From contig NZ_ML660054.1 of the NCBI RefSeq assembly GCF_007004665.1, positions 248,001 to 312,000 on the forward strand: a stretch of DNA of 64,000 bases, in the 5' to 3' direction. The translations under genes were made by a program, and so were the position numbers. The notes under the pieces are model-generated. The model had not been told where the DNA came from and did not search any database. It saw nothing but the letters and a program-made list of their open reading frames with translations. How positions within the stretch are numbered: position 1 is the stretch's first letter; each line of letters begins with the position of its first letter. Origin of the DNA: Denitrobaculum tricleocarpae. Lineage in GTDB: Bacteria; Pseudomonadota; Alphaproteobacteria; Kiloniellales; Kiloniellaceae. Below are positions 34,364 through 43,621 of the stretch, piece by piece.

Positions 34364-35020
34364 TTAAGGCTGTCCAACGAAGCGAAGATAGGGACGCTCG
34401 GCCGTCCAGCCCTGGGGAAAGGCCTCGCGGGCTTCTTCGTCGGAAACCGACGGCACGATGATAACGTCCTCGCCCTGACGCCAGTTGGCCGGGGTCGCAA
34501 CCCTGTGCATGGCGGTCAGTTGAAGACTGTCGATCACGCGCAGGATTTCGCTGAAATCCCGTCCCGTGGTCATGGGGTACGTCAGGGTCAGCATGATCTT
34601 TTTGCTCGGATCGATCACGAACACGGAGCGGGCCGTAGCATTGTCCATCGCCGTGCGGCCATCCGCTTTGTCGCCCGCGTCAGCCGGCAGCATGCCATAG
34701 AGCTTTGCCACCGCCAGATCGGAATCCGCAATCAATGGATAGTCCGGTGCCACCCCCTGGGTCGCACGGATATCCTCGGACCATTCAAGATGCGCCTTGA
34801 TCGGATCGACGCTCAGGCCGATGACCTTTACACCGCGTTTACTGAACTCGGGGTGCAGCCGCGCCATCATCCCCAGTTCAGTAGTGCAGACCGGTGTAAA
34901 GTCCTTCGGGTGGGAAAAGAGCACGCACCAGTCCGAACCGATCCATTCGTGAAACATGATCCGCCCCTTGGTGGTTTCGGCCACAAAGTCGGGTGCCATA
35001 TCGCCAATGGTCAGTGCCAT
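34364..35020 (-). CDS. 1-Cys peroxiredoxin (Prx6 type)
   Basis: 218 residues from 35020, where an AGGAAG ribosome site fits; upstream in-frame codons run into the terminator region. The peroxidatic cysteine is Cys45 in TPVCTTELG, and no resolving cysteine is seen (only Cys32 otherwise). The long C-terminal arm (about 165-218) is that of the Prx6/1-Cys class. It reduces hydrogen peroxide and organic hydroperoxides. It lies 73 bp before the rhodanese gene, so the two may share a transcript in oxidative or sulfur stress. Confidence 0.93.
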   Translation of the reverse strand: MALTIGDMAPDFVAETTKGRIMFHEWIGSDWCVLFSHPKDFTPVCTTELGMMARLHPEFSKRGVKVIGLSVDPIKAHLEWSEDIRATQGVAPDYPLIADSDLAVAKLYGMLPADAGDKADGRTAMDNATARSVFVIDPSKKIMLTLTYPMTTGRDFSEILRVIDSLQLTAMHRVATPANWRQGEDVIIVPSVSDEEAREAFPQGWTAERPYLRFVGQP

Positions 35021-35190
35021 GAGTCTTCCTTTCAGGTTTTTAGATCTCGGTCTCCGCGACGATATTGCGCCGTTCGGGGCCGCTGCAGAGGACTTAAGGG
35101 TTGCGGAGATTAAAGACCTGAAAGACTTCGGAAGCTTTCCTGAAAAGCGTTGGTTCAATCACTCAAGATGCTGTGTAAATCTCACCCCCC

Positions 35191-35227
35191 AAAAAAACAG
35201 CCCGGCAACCGAAAAGCGGTGCCAGGC
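35191..35227 (-). terminator. Rho-independent terminator of the winged-helix/TPR regulator
   Basis: On the minus strand the RNA has an 8-bp stem (GCCTGGCA/TGCCGGGC, one G-U) followed by TG and seven Ts. It sits 38 bp past the regulator's stop and separates it from the peroxiredoxin gene. Confidence 0.8.
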
Positions 35228-35264
35228 TCGCATCAGGATTTTTTAAGCAGGAGGTCGGAGCGAC

Positions 35265-36527
35265 TTATGCGACGCCGACGGCCCGGGCCGCTCTGCGGAA
35301 GGTTTTATTGTCTTTCAGGAGCGCGAGTGTCGGTTCCGCGACCAACCATTCCTTGTGGCGCCATCCGAGATCGACGACGCGTTCAAAGGCCTGAGACGCA
35401 GCCTCGAACTCACCGACTTGCGCAAGCGCAACCACGTCGTAGAACTGCAACGGGGACCGGTAGCCATCCTGGGCATTCAAAGCGCGCCAGCAGTTCTCAC
35501 GATCACCCAGAAGCGCGTGAAGAGGACCGAGCGTATTGCGCGCGCGGGCTTCCGTCGGATCGGCGATGATCCGTGCCTGCACCCGGGCCAGACAGGCATA
35601 AGCACTGCGCTGGCCTCGAACCGGATCGAACACCATGGCCGCGCGTGCCGCGAGATAGAGTGGACGCAGGTCATCCGGATTGAGCTCCGCTGCCCGCTCA
35701 GCAAAACTCACCGCACCTCTGTAGTCCCGCATTGCGAGCAGGGTCCGCGCACCAAGATAGTGTATTTCACTATCGCCCGGATCCCGGGCAAGTCCCTGCG
35801 CAAGCGCCGCCCGCGCCCGGTCCGCATTGCCGTACGCGCCTTGCGCAAAGGCCATGGCGGCGTAACAGATGCCCAGATCGGGCCGCAACCGAAGGGCCGT
35901 CTCGGCGTGCTCAAGGGCTTTGATCAATCCATCGTCTTCACCGCGCTGGTAGAGCCAGCGGTAACAGAGTGTGATCGTGTACTCAGCGTGACCCAGCGCG
36001 AAGTTCGGCGCCGTTTCCACAGCCGCTTTCGCCAGAGCCTCGGGTTCCATGAAACCACCCCGTCCGCTGCGCGCGATGGCACGGCGCGCATCAAGGCAGA
36101 GCCCGTAGGCCTCCAGGTCGAAACAGTCGCTGGCCTCGCTCAGAGGCGCGGCATCGTTCGCCGCGGTTTCAAGCAAAATGGGCGCGGTCAGCCGATAGCC
36201 GTATTTTGGAATCGTTTCGATCATCCGGCTGGATCCGCGGCGATCGTCGAAAGCCCGCCTGAGTTCCGTAACAGCCTGAGTCAGACTATCGTCCCCGACA
36301 ATGACGTCGGGCCAGACCACATCCAAGAGCGCCTCACGCGCAACCGCCTGCCCCTCACTCGCCGCCAGAACTTCGAGCAGCCTGGCCGCACGCGGACTCA
36401 CCCGCTTGACCGCATTCCCATCGGTAACACTGCGGCTCGAGAGATCGACACGCCAGGTGCCAACATGAAAAGAGCGGTCGCTTAACGTGAAGCTTTCACC
36501 GGCAAGAGGAAACTTTGCAAACCCCAT
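35265..36527 (-). CDS. Winged-helix (OmpR-type) regulator with TPR-like C-terminus
   Basis: 420 residues. The N-terminal Trans_reg_C winged helix (about 18-115) includes VSPRAARLLEVLAASEGQAVAREALL and the IPKYGYRL hairpin. The rest (about 130-415) is helical with TPR-like repeats (for example HAETALRLRPDLGICYAAMA). There is no receiver domain or transmembrane segment, unlike CadC. Such soluble HilA-like proteins regulate varied functions; no target is evident. It is divergent from an SDR gene across a 405-bp gap. Confidence 0.85.
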   Translation of the reverse strand: MGFAKFPLAGESFTLSDRSFHVGTWRVDLSSRSVTDGNAVKRVSPRAARLLEVLAASEGQAVAREALLDVVWPDVIVGDDSLTQAVTELRRAFDDRRGSSRMIETIPKYGYRLTAPILLETAANDAAPLSEASDCFDLEAYGLCLDARRAIARSGRGGFMEPEALAKAAVETAPNFALGHAEYTITLCYRWLYQRGEDDGLIKALEHAETALRLRPDLGICYAAMAFAQGAYGNADRARAALAQGLARDPGDSEIHYLGARTLLAMRDYRGAVSFAERAAELNPDDLRPLYLAARAAMVFDPVRGQRSAYACLARVQARIIADPTEARARNTLGPLHALLGDRENCWRALNAQDGYRSPLQFYDVVALAQVGEFEAASQAFERVVDLGWRHKEWLVAEPTLALLKDNKTFRRAARAVGVA

Positions 36528-36932
36528 AAACTACAACCCAGAAGAATATTTTGCCTAAAAATTAAGCTTACTTAACCGAGAATATATTGACTGCATACCT
36601 ATATTTTAATCACGTCTTCGTGAGCCATAAGGCGCGCAGCAAGAAGAGTAAGAGGCATGACCTCACCTGAGCGCAGGACAATGCGTTCGCTGAATGAAGA
36701 GCGGAAACGGACCTGATGTTTGCGTTGCGTTAATCCAAACCCGGGACAAGACGCACGATTTTCGTCATAGCTTCCAGTTTTGAACGGCTATCTAGAACAC
36801 TCGTTTGCGACGCTTCATCAAAAACTGCCAATCGTCGCCCTCTTCAATTGATTTTACCAACGTCCGCTTTGACTTCCAGTTGGTTGCTATATCAGATGCT
36901 CGGAGATTCAACTAAGTCTGGAGGGATTAAAT
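36528..36932. other. AT-rich intergenic region between divergent regulator and SDR genes
   Basis: 405 bp without a gene. The first about 80 bp are AT-rich and contain a TTGACT at about 36587 and runs such as TATATTTTAA that could serve promoters on either strand, but no well-spaced -35/-10 pair or palindrome stands out. Confidence 0.35.
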
Positions 36933-37676
36933 TTGAAGCGATGTATCATTGTCGGTGCAGGGTCGGGAGTCAGTGCAGCCGTCGCCCTGCGCTTTGGCAC
37001 AGGCGGATATACCGTTGGGCTCATTTCTCGAAACGCCCAAAACCTTGAAGATCTGAGCAAACGTTTATCTGATGCAGGCGTCACGGCATTCTGGGAAACG
37101 GCCAATGCAGGCGACGCAGAAGAGCTTGATCAAGCTTTGGATAGCCTTGTCTCACGCCAAGGCTCCTGCGACGTACTGGTTTACAACGCTGCAGTTTTGC
37201 GCCCCGGCAAGCCGCTTGACGTTACGACGGATGACATAGCTGTCGAGCTAGCGGTCAATCTGCTTGGCGCGCATCGGGCCGTCAAGAAGCTGGCGCCCAA
37301 GATGATAGAGCGGGGCGCGGGCACGATTTTGTTTACCGGCGGGGGGCTCTCGCTCGAACCGTTTCCAGAATGGACTTCTCTCGCCTTGGGAAAGTCGGCG
37401 CTTAGAAGCCTTGCGATTTCTCTGTACAAAGACCTCGCACCAAAAGGTGTCCATGTTTCGGTCTTGGCAATATGCGGTATTGTAGCGCCCGGCGGGCCAT
37501 TCGACCCATCTAAGATCGCCGAAGAATATTGGCGCGTCGCAACCAGACCTGTCGGTGTGGCGGACCGGGAAGTTGTCTTTCAACCCGCAGGGACCGATCC
37601 GTTCTACAACGACCCAGAAAAAGCCTACTCCGATGTCTCAGTACTGCCATCGCACATGCGACAAGCTTCAAGCTGA
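36933..37676 (+). CDS. Atypical short-chain dehydrogenase/reductase
   Basis: 247 residues from a TTG with a GGAGGG site at good spacing. The Rossmann start IIVGAGSGVSAAVALRF (5-21) and the NAA motif of SDRs are present. The catalytic Tyr-x-x-x-Lys is not: the lysine is found in LALGKSALRSLA, but the residue four before it is Leu. It may therefore bind NAD(P) without the standard chemistry, or use another residue. It stands alone. Confidence 0.8.
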   Translation: MKRCIIVGAGSGVSAAVALRFGTGGYTVGLISRNAQNLEDLSKRLSDAGVTAFWETANAGDAEELDQALDSLVSRQGSCDVLVYNAAVLRPGKPLDVTTDDIAVELAVNLLGAHRAVKKLAPKMIERGAGTILFTGGGLSLEPFPEWTSLALGKSALRSLAISLYKDLAPKGVHVSVLAICGIVAPGGPFDPSKIAEEYWRVATRPVGVADREVVFQPAGTDPFYNDPEKAYSDVSVLPSHMRQASS

Positions 37677-37822
37677 ATTCAATCGGAACAAAAGCCGACT
37701 TTCGAACATACCGCAGCATTGAAAAGAAAGGGCTCAAAGGGTGAATTCGCTGCGCTCCAGACCAATGACCGGTTCTCGCTCACCTGCTGTCCTGGAGTCG
37801 GCTGAAAGCACCCCCGCACGGC

Positions 37823-38569
37823 CTAAAGCAACAGCGCGCCGTCCCACAACAGCTTCGTTCCCGCAAGCGCCAGGAACAGGTATGCGATCCTGGTGAAGAG
37901 CATCTGACTTATCAGGTGATGCAGACGAAAACCAAGCAGAACACCCAGAACCAGAAACGGGGTCAGAAGGAGGCTCGCCGTCAGCGTCTCCTGGGAATAC
38001 TGCGCAAGCGCCATGTAGGAAACTGTCTTGATCAGGTTAAGCGTGAAGAAAAAAACGCTGTTAGTGCCGACGAACAGAGATTTCTCCATTCCCCGGCTGA
38101 GCAAGTAACCCTTCACGGGCGGACCGCCTGCGTGCGCGATAAAACTCGCAAAGCCCGAGAGAGCACCCAAGGAGAAGACGACGACCCGACTTGAATCCCT
38201 GGCTTGCCGACCGATCGTCTGCGCGCAGGTGAATTGGAGAACGAACAGAAGCGCCATTCCTCCAATGGCCAACTTCAGCAACGCAGGGTCCATCCATTGG
38301 AAGGTGAACGCGCCGACCACAATGCCGCAGAGAGCGCCGGGCATCAGCGACTTAACATAGATCCAGGACCAGGAATGCCGGTAGTTCCAGATGTTCGCAC
38401 AGTCCATCACCAGAAGGATCGGCATCATCACCGTGACCGCCGCTTGCGGCGTTTGGAACAGCGACATCAAAGGGACCGCGAGTACGCCGAGCCCGCCCGC
38501 GAAACCGCTTTTCGAAACGCCGGTCATCAGGACTGCAAAGGCGGCCACCAGATAAAACTCAACGGACAA
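37823..38569 (-). CDS. TauE/SafE-family anion exporter
   Basis: 248 residues with about eight helices, in two halves each beginning with the family's hydrophobic glycine-rich motif (VSKSGFAGGLGVLAVPLM near 19-36). Members export sulfite, sulfoacetate or related organic anions. It is divergent from a LysR regulator with a perfect 10-bp dyad between them, so expression is probably effector-controlled. The neighbouring genes do not reveal the substrate. Confidence 0.88.
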   Translation of the reverse strand: MSVEFYLVAAFAVLMTGVSKSGFAGGLGVLAVPLMSLFQTPQAAVTVMMPILLVMDCANIWNYRHSWSWIYVKSLMPGALCGIVVGAFTFQWMDPALLKLAIGGMALLFVLQFTCAQTIGRQARDSSRVVVFSLGALSGFASFIAHAGGPPVKGYLLSRGMEKSLFVGTNSVFFFTLNLIKTVSYMALAQYSQETLTASLLLTPFLVLGVLLGFRLHHLISQMLFTRIAYLFLALAGTKLLWDGALLL

Positions 38570-38634
38570 ATCCTCTCTCCTCGGCGATGCGTTTCTGAGA
38601 GAGGGGAATAGGCTTGTGATGGAAATATGGGAAA

Positions 38635-38660
38635 CAGTTTTATATGATTTTATAAAACTG
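38635..38660. promoter_or_regulatory. Candidate LysR operator between tauE-like and lysR genes
   Basis: Perfect inverted repeat: CAGTTTTATA at 38635-38644 and TATAAAACTG at 38651-38660 with a 6-bp spacer. It contains the T-N11-A type dyad expected for LysR proteins. It lies 14 bp before the regulator's likely start and 66 bp before the exporter's start, so it could serve both activation and autorepression. Confidence 0.7.
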
Positions 38661-38674
38661 ATTTGGAGATACTT

Positions 38675-39529
38675 GTGCCACTTGACCTCAAGGAACTTGA
38701 GAGCTTTGTAATCTCAGCCGAGACCCTGAATTTCTCCGAAACCGCAAAGCGCCGCAACACGGTTCAATCGGCGGTCAGCAGCCACATTCTAAAGCTTGAA
38801 GAACTGGTCGGGCAGCGCCTCTTTGACCGTAAGCGCGGGCAATCCATGCGGCTGACGGCGGAGGGTGAAGCCTTTGTCATCTATGCCCGGCGCATTCTCA
38901 ATCTGACCGATGAAGCGATCGATAGTATCAGGCAGTCGCGGGTACAGAGCGTCATCCGGCTGGGAACCACCAGCACACTCGCCGTTTCGGTTCTCTCAGG
39001 TGTGTTGGAAGACTTCGCCCTTCAGTTTCCCAAGGTGCGGGTCGAAGTCTCCTGCGACCGGAGTGCGGCCACGATCCGCCGTTTCGACAACGGCGACTTC
39101 GATCTCGCCTTTATCACCGATCAGGGCAAGCGGCCTGGCCGGCTCTTCGTCGAGAACGTCGGTCTGGCCTGGGTGTCGGGTCCACGTTTCAGCTTCGATC
39201 CGGCAAAGAGTGTGCCCCTCGCCTTCCTGACCGATGGCCGAGATCTCCGGCGTTTCGCCATGAACGCCCTGGACAATGCAGGACAGGAAAGCCACATCGC
39301 GCACACCAGCCCGGATCCCATAGGGCTGCGCGCGCTGGTTATTGCCAACCTCGCCCTCACGGTCATGCCGAGGATCGCTGCGATGGCCCCTCTGAAGGTT
39401 CGTTCGGAAAGCGATGGCCTGCCGAGCCTGGGCCGTCTGCCGATCTCCGCTTACCAGAGGGTCGGCATCAGCCGGAAGGACGTGGAAGCCCTCGGGCGGG
39501 CTTTGCTCTCCCATACCCTGAAAAGCTGA
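38675..39529 (+). CDS. LysR-family transcriptional regulator
   Basis: 284 residues from the GTG at 38675, chosen because GGAG lies 6 nt upstream; a TTG at 38663 is in frame. The N-terminal HTH (about 1-60: LKELESFVISAETLNFSETAKRRN) and the LysR substrate-binding domain (about 85-280) are typical. It is divergent from the TauE/SafE exporter and probably controls it through the dyad at 38635. Confidence 0.9.
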   Translation: MPLDLKELESFVISAETLNFSETAKRRNTVQSAVSSHILKLEELVGQRLFDRKRGQSMRLTAEGEAFVIYARRILNLTDEAIDSIRQSRVQSVIRLGTTSTLAVSVLSGVLEDFALQFPKVRVEVSCDRSAATIRRFDNGDFDLAFITDQGKRPGRLFVENVGLAWVSGPRFSFDPAKSVPLAFLTDGRDLRRFAMNALDNAGQESHIAHTSPDPIGLRALVIANLALTVMPRIAAMAPLKVRSESDGLPSLGRLPISAYQRVGISRKDVEALGRALLSHTLKS

Positions 39530-39547
39530 GCGGGAGCGGCAGGCTGC

Positions 39548-40231
39548 TTATTGCAGCGCCTCATAATCCCCGACCAGGAAACGATGCTTAGACTCATCTT
39601 CTTCAATGTCCGGAAACCGGCCGATGGGGTTGAGAAAGTAGTTGTCGACATGGTCGTCGTTCACCGTCGAGACCTCGCCTACCAGCACGTCTTTCCCCTC
39701 GCCCCAGAAAGCGTGGTAGACACGCGGCAGCAGCGTCACGCTCTCGCCGGGTTTCAGGCGCAGAATATCACCCGCCGAGAAGCGTCGTTCCACACCGTCG
39801 GTGAAGACGGTCACTTTCCGCTCCCGGTCCAACTCGCCTTCGTCATTGGAATGGTAGAGCTTGATGGCGAGATCACCGCCACCGCGGTTGATGATGTCCT
39901 CCGCCTTGGACTCGTGATAGTGCATCGGCGCGAGCTGATCCTTTTTCGAGATCATGATCTTTTCGGCGTAGAGCATGCCTTTCCCCGACGCCAGATCCTC
40001 CTGGCGTCCGTTGCGGACGGTAAAGAGGAAGAGACCCGTCTTGCCATAATCCCCAAGACCGTAATCGGTAATGTCCCAACCCAGACCGGCGCGGAAGATC
40101 TCGCTGCAGGTCTCCTTGCGGCTGGTCCAATCCTCCTCGCGCCAATGGGCGAAGGGCGGCAGAACAAAGCCGAAGGATTCGATGAAGGCCTGTCCTTCGC
40201 GGAGGATCTCGTTGATTTCCGAACGTTTCAT
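39548..40231 (-). CDS. D-lyxose/D-mannose-type ketol-isomerase (cupin)
   Basis: 227 residues of the D-lyxose isomerase cupin family. Metal-binding histidines appear in APMHYHESKAEDIINRGGG (about 100-118) and VYHAFWGE (about 171-178), with a glutamate between, giving the usual divalent-metal site. The enzyme interconverts an aldose such as D-lyxose or D-mannose with its ketose. It is the last gene of the sugar operon, 11 bp after the Dabb gene; the LacI-type operators upstream of the operon support sugar induction. Confidence 0.88.
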   Translation of the reverse strand: MKRSEINEILREGQAFIESFGFVLPPFAHWREEDWTSRKETCSEIFRAGLGWDITDYGLGDYGKTGLFLFTVRNGRQEDLASGKGMLYAEKIMISKKDQLAPMHYHESKAEDIINRGGGDLAIKLYHSNDEGELDRERKVTVFTDGVERRFSAGDILRLKPGESVTLLPRVYHAFWGEGKDVLVGEVSTVNDDHVDNYFLNPIGRFPDIEEDESKHRFLVGDYEALQ

Positions 40232-40242
40232 AGTCCCGTTTC

Positions 40243-40557
40243 CTAAACCGCAACTTCCATATCGAACACCAGAATTCCGTCTTTGCCACCCTCGGCTGCC
40301 GCGACGAGCCTTGCGCCGATCGCGAGATGCTCGTCATCTACCAGATAGGCATTCAGCGCCGCAGCATCCGAAAAGGTGATGATAAAACCCTCGCTGTGGC
40401 CCTTATCCATGCATTCCGGGCTGACATTGTCGCCGTAGTCGATCCCGAGAAATCCGGGGTGATGATCCTGCAATCCGGCAAGCCCCTCGTAGATCCCGCG
40501 TTTGAGATCATCGCTTGTGCCGGGTTGATATCGGATGAAGACGCAATGCCTGATCAT
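40243..40557 (-). CDS. Dabb (stress-responsive alpha-beta barrel) family protein
   Basis: 104 residues with the dimeric ferredoxin-like Dabb fold, starting MIRHCVFIRYQP and including the FSDAAALNAYLVDDEH helix. In catabolic operons such small proteins may act as isomerases or lactonase-like helpers, but no active site can be assigned. Its start overlaps the end of the Gfo/Idh/MocA gene by 4 bp. Confidence 0.85.
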   Translation of the reverse strand: MIRHCVFIRYQPGTSDDLKRGIYEGLAGLQDHHPGFLGIDYGDNVSPECMDKGHSEGFIITFSDAAALNAYLVDDEHLAIGARLVAAAEGGKDGILVFDMEVAV

Positions 40558-41591
40558 GAGAACTCGATCCTCCGTCCCTCTTCGCTGGAGCGTTTTGCCG
40601 CCTCGATCATGCGGATCGTCTCCCTTGCTTCCTCGGCCAATACAGGCGGCCGACCGCCCCGCTCGATCGCTTCGCCCAAAAGGCGGTAATACTCATAGTG
40701 CGCACCGGGAACACTGGGCTCTCGCCGGGCGAAGAGTTTTCCCTTTTCCAGAACCGTGACTTCGGCCCAACGGTCCTGCGGCTCCACGCCGTAGCCGGGA
40801 TCTTCCGGAGTCATGCCGCCGCGAAGTTGCTCCTCCTGAATATCCATGTGCTTTTTCATGTAGGAACCCTGAGTGCCGTGGACCGCGTATCGTGTAGAGA
40901 AATCCGCGGAGAGGACGCTGGCCATCAGATCGATCCGCTGCCGTCCCTTGGCCATACGGATATGGAAACCGTCCACTACCTTCCCGCCGGGCCGCTGCGA
41001 TGTGATATCCGCGCTCAGCCAATCCGGCGTGCCGAAGAGGACCAGCGCTTGATCGATCAGATGCGAGCCCAGGTCATAGTGCAGGCCCGTGGCCTTGCCG
41101 GGCTGGTCCTGCCAGATGTCACTGACTTCAGGACGGAAGAACTCGAAATGCGCCCGGTAGGAATGAACGTCCCCTAAAGCACCCTCACCCATAAGTTTTC
41201 GCATTGTCAGAAAATCGGAATCCCAGCGCCGGTTCTGGAAGCAGGACACAATGCGGTTGGCCTTCTTCGCCGCCGCAATAACGTTATCGGCTTCCGCGAC
41301 CGAGGGCGTAAAGGGCTTGTCGGATACCACATGCTTACCCGCCGCCAGCGCTTTGAGCATGAGCGGAACATGCAGATCGCTGGGCGCAGCCACCACGATC
41401 AGATCTACGTTTTCGTCGGCGCAAAGCTCCTTTGGTGTGGCATAGATCCGCGCATCCGGATGATCCTTTTTGACGTCATCGGGCCGGGAGGACGCCACCG
41501 CCGCAAGCTCCAGTCCCGCCTTGGGAAAGAGCGGCGCATGGAAAACCCTGCCCGCCAGCCCATACCCGATCAATCCGACCCGTACCGTCAT
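40554..41591 (-). CDS. Gfo/Idh/MocA-family oxidoreductase
   Basis: 345-residue NAD(P)-dependent sugar dehydrogenase family protein. The Rossmann motif GLIGYGLAGRVFHAPL (6-21) and the EKP-equivalent segment SDKPFTP (about 94-100) are visible; the C-terminal alpha/beta domain provides the sugar site. It probably oxidises the imported sugar or its lactone or ketose derivative. It is in operon with the sugar ABC transporter, Dabb protein and isomerase. Confidence 0.92.
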   Translation of the reverse strand: MTVRVGLIGYGLAGRVFHAPLFPKAGLELAAVASSRPDDVKKDHPDARIYATPKELCADENVDLIVVAAPSDLHVPLMLKALAAGKHVVSDKPFTPSVAEADNVIAAAKKANRIVSCFQNRRWDSDFLTMRKLMGEGALGDVHSYRAHFEFFRPEVSDIWQDQPGKATGLHYDLGSHLIDQALVLFGTPDWLSADITSQRPGGKVVDGFHIRMAKGRQRIDLMASVLSADFSTRYAVHGTQGSYMKKHMDIQEEQLRGGMTPEDPGYGVEPQDRWAEVTVLEKGKLFARREPSVPGAHYEYYRLLGEAIERGGRPPVLAEEARETIRMIEAAKRSSEEGRRIEFS

Positions 41592-41620
41592 GAAATTAGG
41601 TGTCCTTTGTTAAAGCCGAA

Positions 41621-42733
41621 CTATGCAATCCGCAGCTCGGTCGCGGGATCGAAGAAGTGAATCTTGCCCATATTGAAGGCGAAGGGCACATCGGCCCCGA
41701 CCGAGAGTCCGGTGGCGTTGCGCATGCGCCCGGTGACTTCCTTGCCGCCAAGCTGAGTGACGACGAAGGTATCCGCACCGGTCGGTTCCACCACTTCTAC
41801 ACTGCAGTGCGCCTGGGCGATGTGCTCGGCCTTGGGGTCGGCACCATCGGGGTCCGTGATGTCCTCAGGGCGGATGCCCAGAACCACCGACTTTCCGCTG
41901 TAGCTGTGCAGTGAGGATGGCGGCTGCGGCACCGGTAGCGACAAGGAACGTTCCCGCTGCGGGATTTCCACGCAGAGCGTATCCCCGCCGTTCTCTATTC
42001 TGGCTTCGATCAGGTTCATGGTCGGGGACCCCATGAAGTCGGCGACGAACATATTCGCGGGCTTGGAATAGACCTCGTCCGGCGAGCCGACTTGCTGCAG
42101 GATGCCGTCCTTCAGAACCGCGATCTGGGTCGCCAGGGTCATGGCCTCGATCTGATCATGGGTCACATAGACAATGGTCGTGCCCAGCTTCTGATGCAGC
42201 CGCTTGATCTCTGTGCGCATGTCCACGCGCAGCTTGGCGTCCAGGTTTGAGAGCGGCTCATCGAAAAGAAAGAGTTTCGGGTCCCGGACCAGGGCGCGTC
42301 CCATGGCCACACGTTGACGTTGCCCACCGGAAAGCTGCCCGGGGCGCCGCTTCAACAGATGCTCGATCTGCAGCATTCCGGCAACGCCCTGGATGGCCTC
42401 CTCCCGCTCCGCCTTGGAGACGCCGCGCATTTCCAGACCGAAGGCGATGTTCTCGGCAACGGACATGGAGGGATAGAGCGCGTAGGACTGGAAGACCATA
42501 GCGATGTCCCGCTTCGAGGGATGCAGATCGTTGACCACAGTCCCATCGATCGAGATTTCGCCGGAGGTGATCCCCTCCAGGCCCGCGATCGTGTTCAGCA
42601 AGGTCGACTTGCCGCAGCCGGATGGCCCGACCAGGACCAGAAAGCCCCCTTCCTCGATGGCGATATCGACACCCTTGAGGACTTCCACATTGCCGTACTG
42701 TTTATGGAGACGATTGATTTCGAGAAACGCCAT
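41621..42733 (-). CDS. ugpC: Sugar ABC transporter ATP-binding protein (UgpC/MsmK type)
   Basis: 370 residues: ABC domain (1-235) with Walker A GPSGCGKST (about 36-44), LSGGQRQR signature and Walker B LFLFDEPLSNLD, then a C-terminal TOBE/MalK-like regulatory domain. UgpC-type ATPases often serve several sugar importers. It follows the MalG-type permease by 6 bp, so it energises the importer encoded here. Confidence 0.93.
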   Translation of the reverse strand: MAFLEINRLHKQYGNVEVLKGVDIAIEEGGFLVLVGPSGCGKSTLLNTIAGLEGITSGEISIDGTVVNDLHPSKRDIAMVFQSYALYPSMSVAENIAFGLEMRGVSKAEREEAIQGVAGMLQIEHLLKRRPGQLSGGQRQRVAMGRALVRDPKLFLFDEPLSNLDAKLRVDMRTEIKRLHQKLGTTIVYVTHDQIEAMTLATQIAVLKDGILQQVGSPDEVYSKPANMFVADFMGSPTMNLIEARIENGGDTLCVEIPQRERSLSLPVPQPPSSLHSYSGKSVVLGIRPEDITDPDGADPKAEHIAQAHCSVEVVEPTGADTFVVTQLGGKEVTGRMRNATGLSVGADVPFAFNMGKIHFFDPATELRIA

Positions 42734-42739
42734 AGCCGA

Positions 42740-43621
42740 TCAGCCCTTCACCGCGCCGGCCATCAGGCCGCGCACGAAATAACGTCCGGAGACGATGTAG
42801 ACGATAAGTGTGGGCAGCGCCGCCAGAATCGCGCCCGCGAAATGCACATTGTATTCCTTCACCCCGGTTGAGGAACTGACCAGGTTGTTCAGCGCCACGG
42901 TCATGGGCTGACTGTCGAAGTCGGCAAAGGACGCCCCGAAGAGGAAGTCGTTCCAGACGTTGGTGAACTGCCAGATCACCGTCACCACGATGATCGGTCC
43001 GGAGCTGGGCAGCAGAATGCGCTGGAAGATCCTAAAGAAACCGGCGCCGTCGATGGTCGCAGCGCGGATCAGCTCGGTCGGAAAGGCATCGTAGTAGTTC
43101 CGGAAGAAGAGAGTCGTGAAGCCCAGCCCGTAAACCACATGCACCAGGATCAGGCCGTAAGTCGTGCCGGCGAGATCCAAAAGACCCAGGATACGCGCCA
43201 TGGGGATCAGCACGATCTGAAAGGGGATGAAGCAGGAAAAGAGCATCAGGCCGAAGACGATCCTGTGACCCGGAAACTGCCACTTGGTCAGGACATATCC
43301 GTTGATCGCGCCCAGCAGGGTGGAAATGATCACCGCCGGAATGACCATCACCAGCGAGTTGATGAAGTAGGGTTTCAGCCCGGTCGGCTGCACACCGATC
43401 TGCGCCTCGCCCCAGGCCTGGATCCAGGGCTCAATCGTGAAGACCTCGGGAAAGGCCAGCATGTTGCCCTGGCGGATTTCCTCCAGGGGCTTCACCGAAT
43501 TGACCAGCATCACGAAGAGCGGTAGCAGATAGAAAACCGCGAAGACGATCAGGATCGCATAGATCAGAGCCCGGGCTATCGTGCCGGTCCGAAGCGCCGT
43601 ATCCCTGGACGCCGCGCTCAC
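42740..43621 (-). CDS. Carbohydrate ABC transporter permease (MalG type)
   Basis: 293-residue inner-membrane subunit with six helices and a BPD_transp_1 domain. The EAA loop (TELIRAATIDGAGFFRIFQRI, about 177-197) contacts the ATPase. Its start overlaps the MalF-type gene by 4 bp, so the two permeases are made in equal amounts. Confidence 0.93.
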   Translation of the reverse strand: MSAASRDTALRTGTIARALIYAILIVFAVFYLLPLFVMLVNSVKPLEEIRQGNMLAFPEVFTIEPWIQAWGEAQIGVQPTGLKPYFINSLVMVIPAVIISTLLGAINGYVLTKWQFPGHRIVFGLMLFSCFIPFQIVLIPMARILGLLDLAGTTYGLILVHVVYGLGFTTLFFRNYYDAFPTELIRAATIDGAGFFRIFQRILLPSSGPIIVVTVIWQFTNVWNDFLFGASFADFDSQPMTVALNNLVSSSTGVKEYNVHFAGAILAALPTLIVYIVSGRYFVRGLMAGAVKG

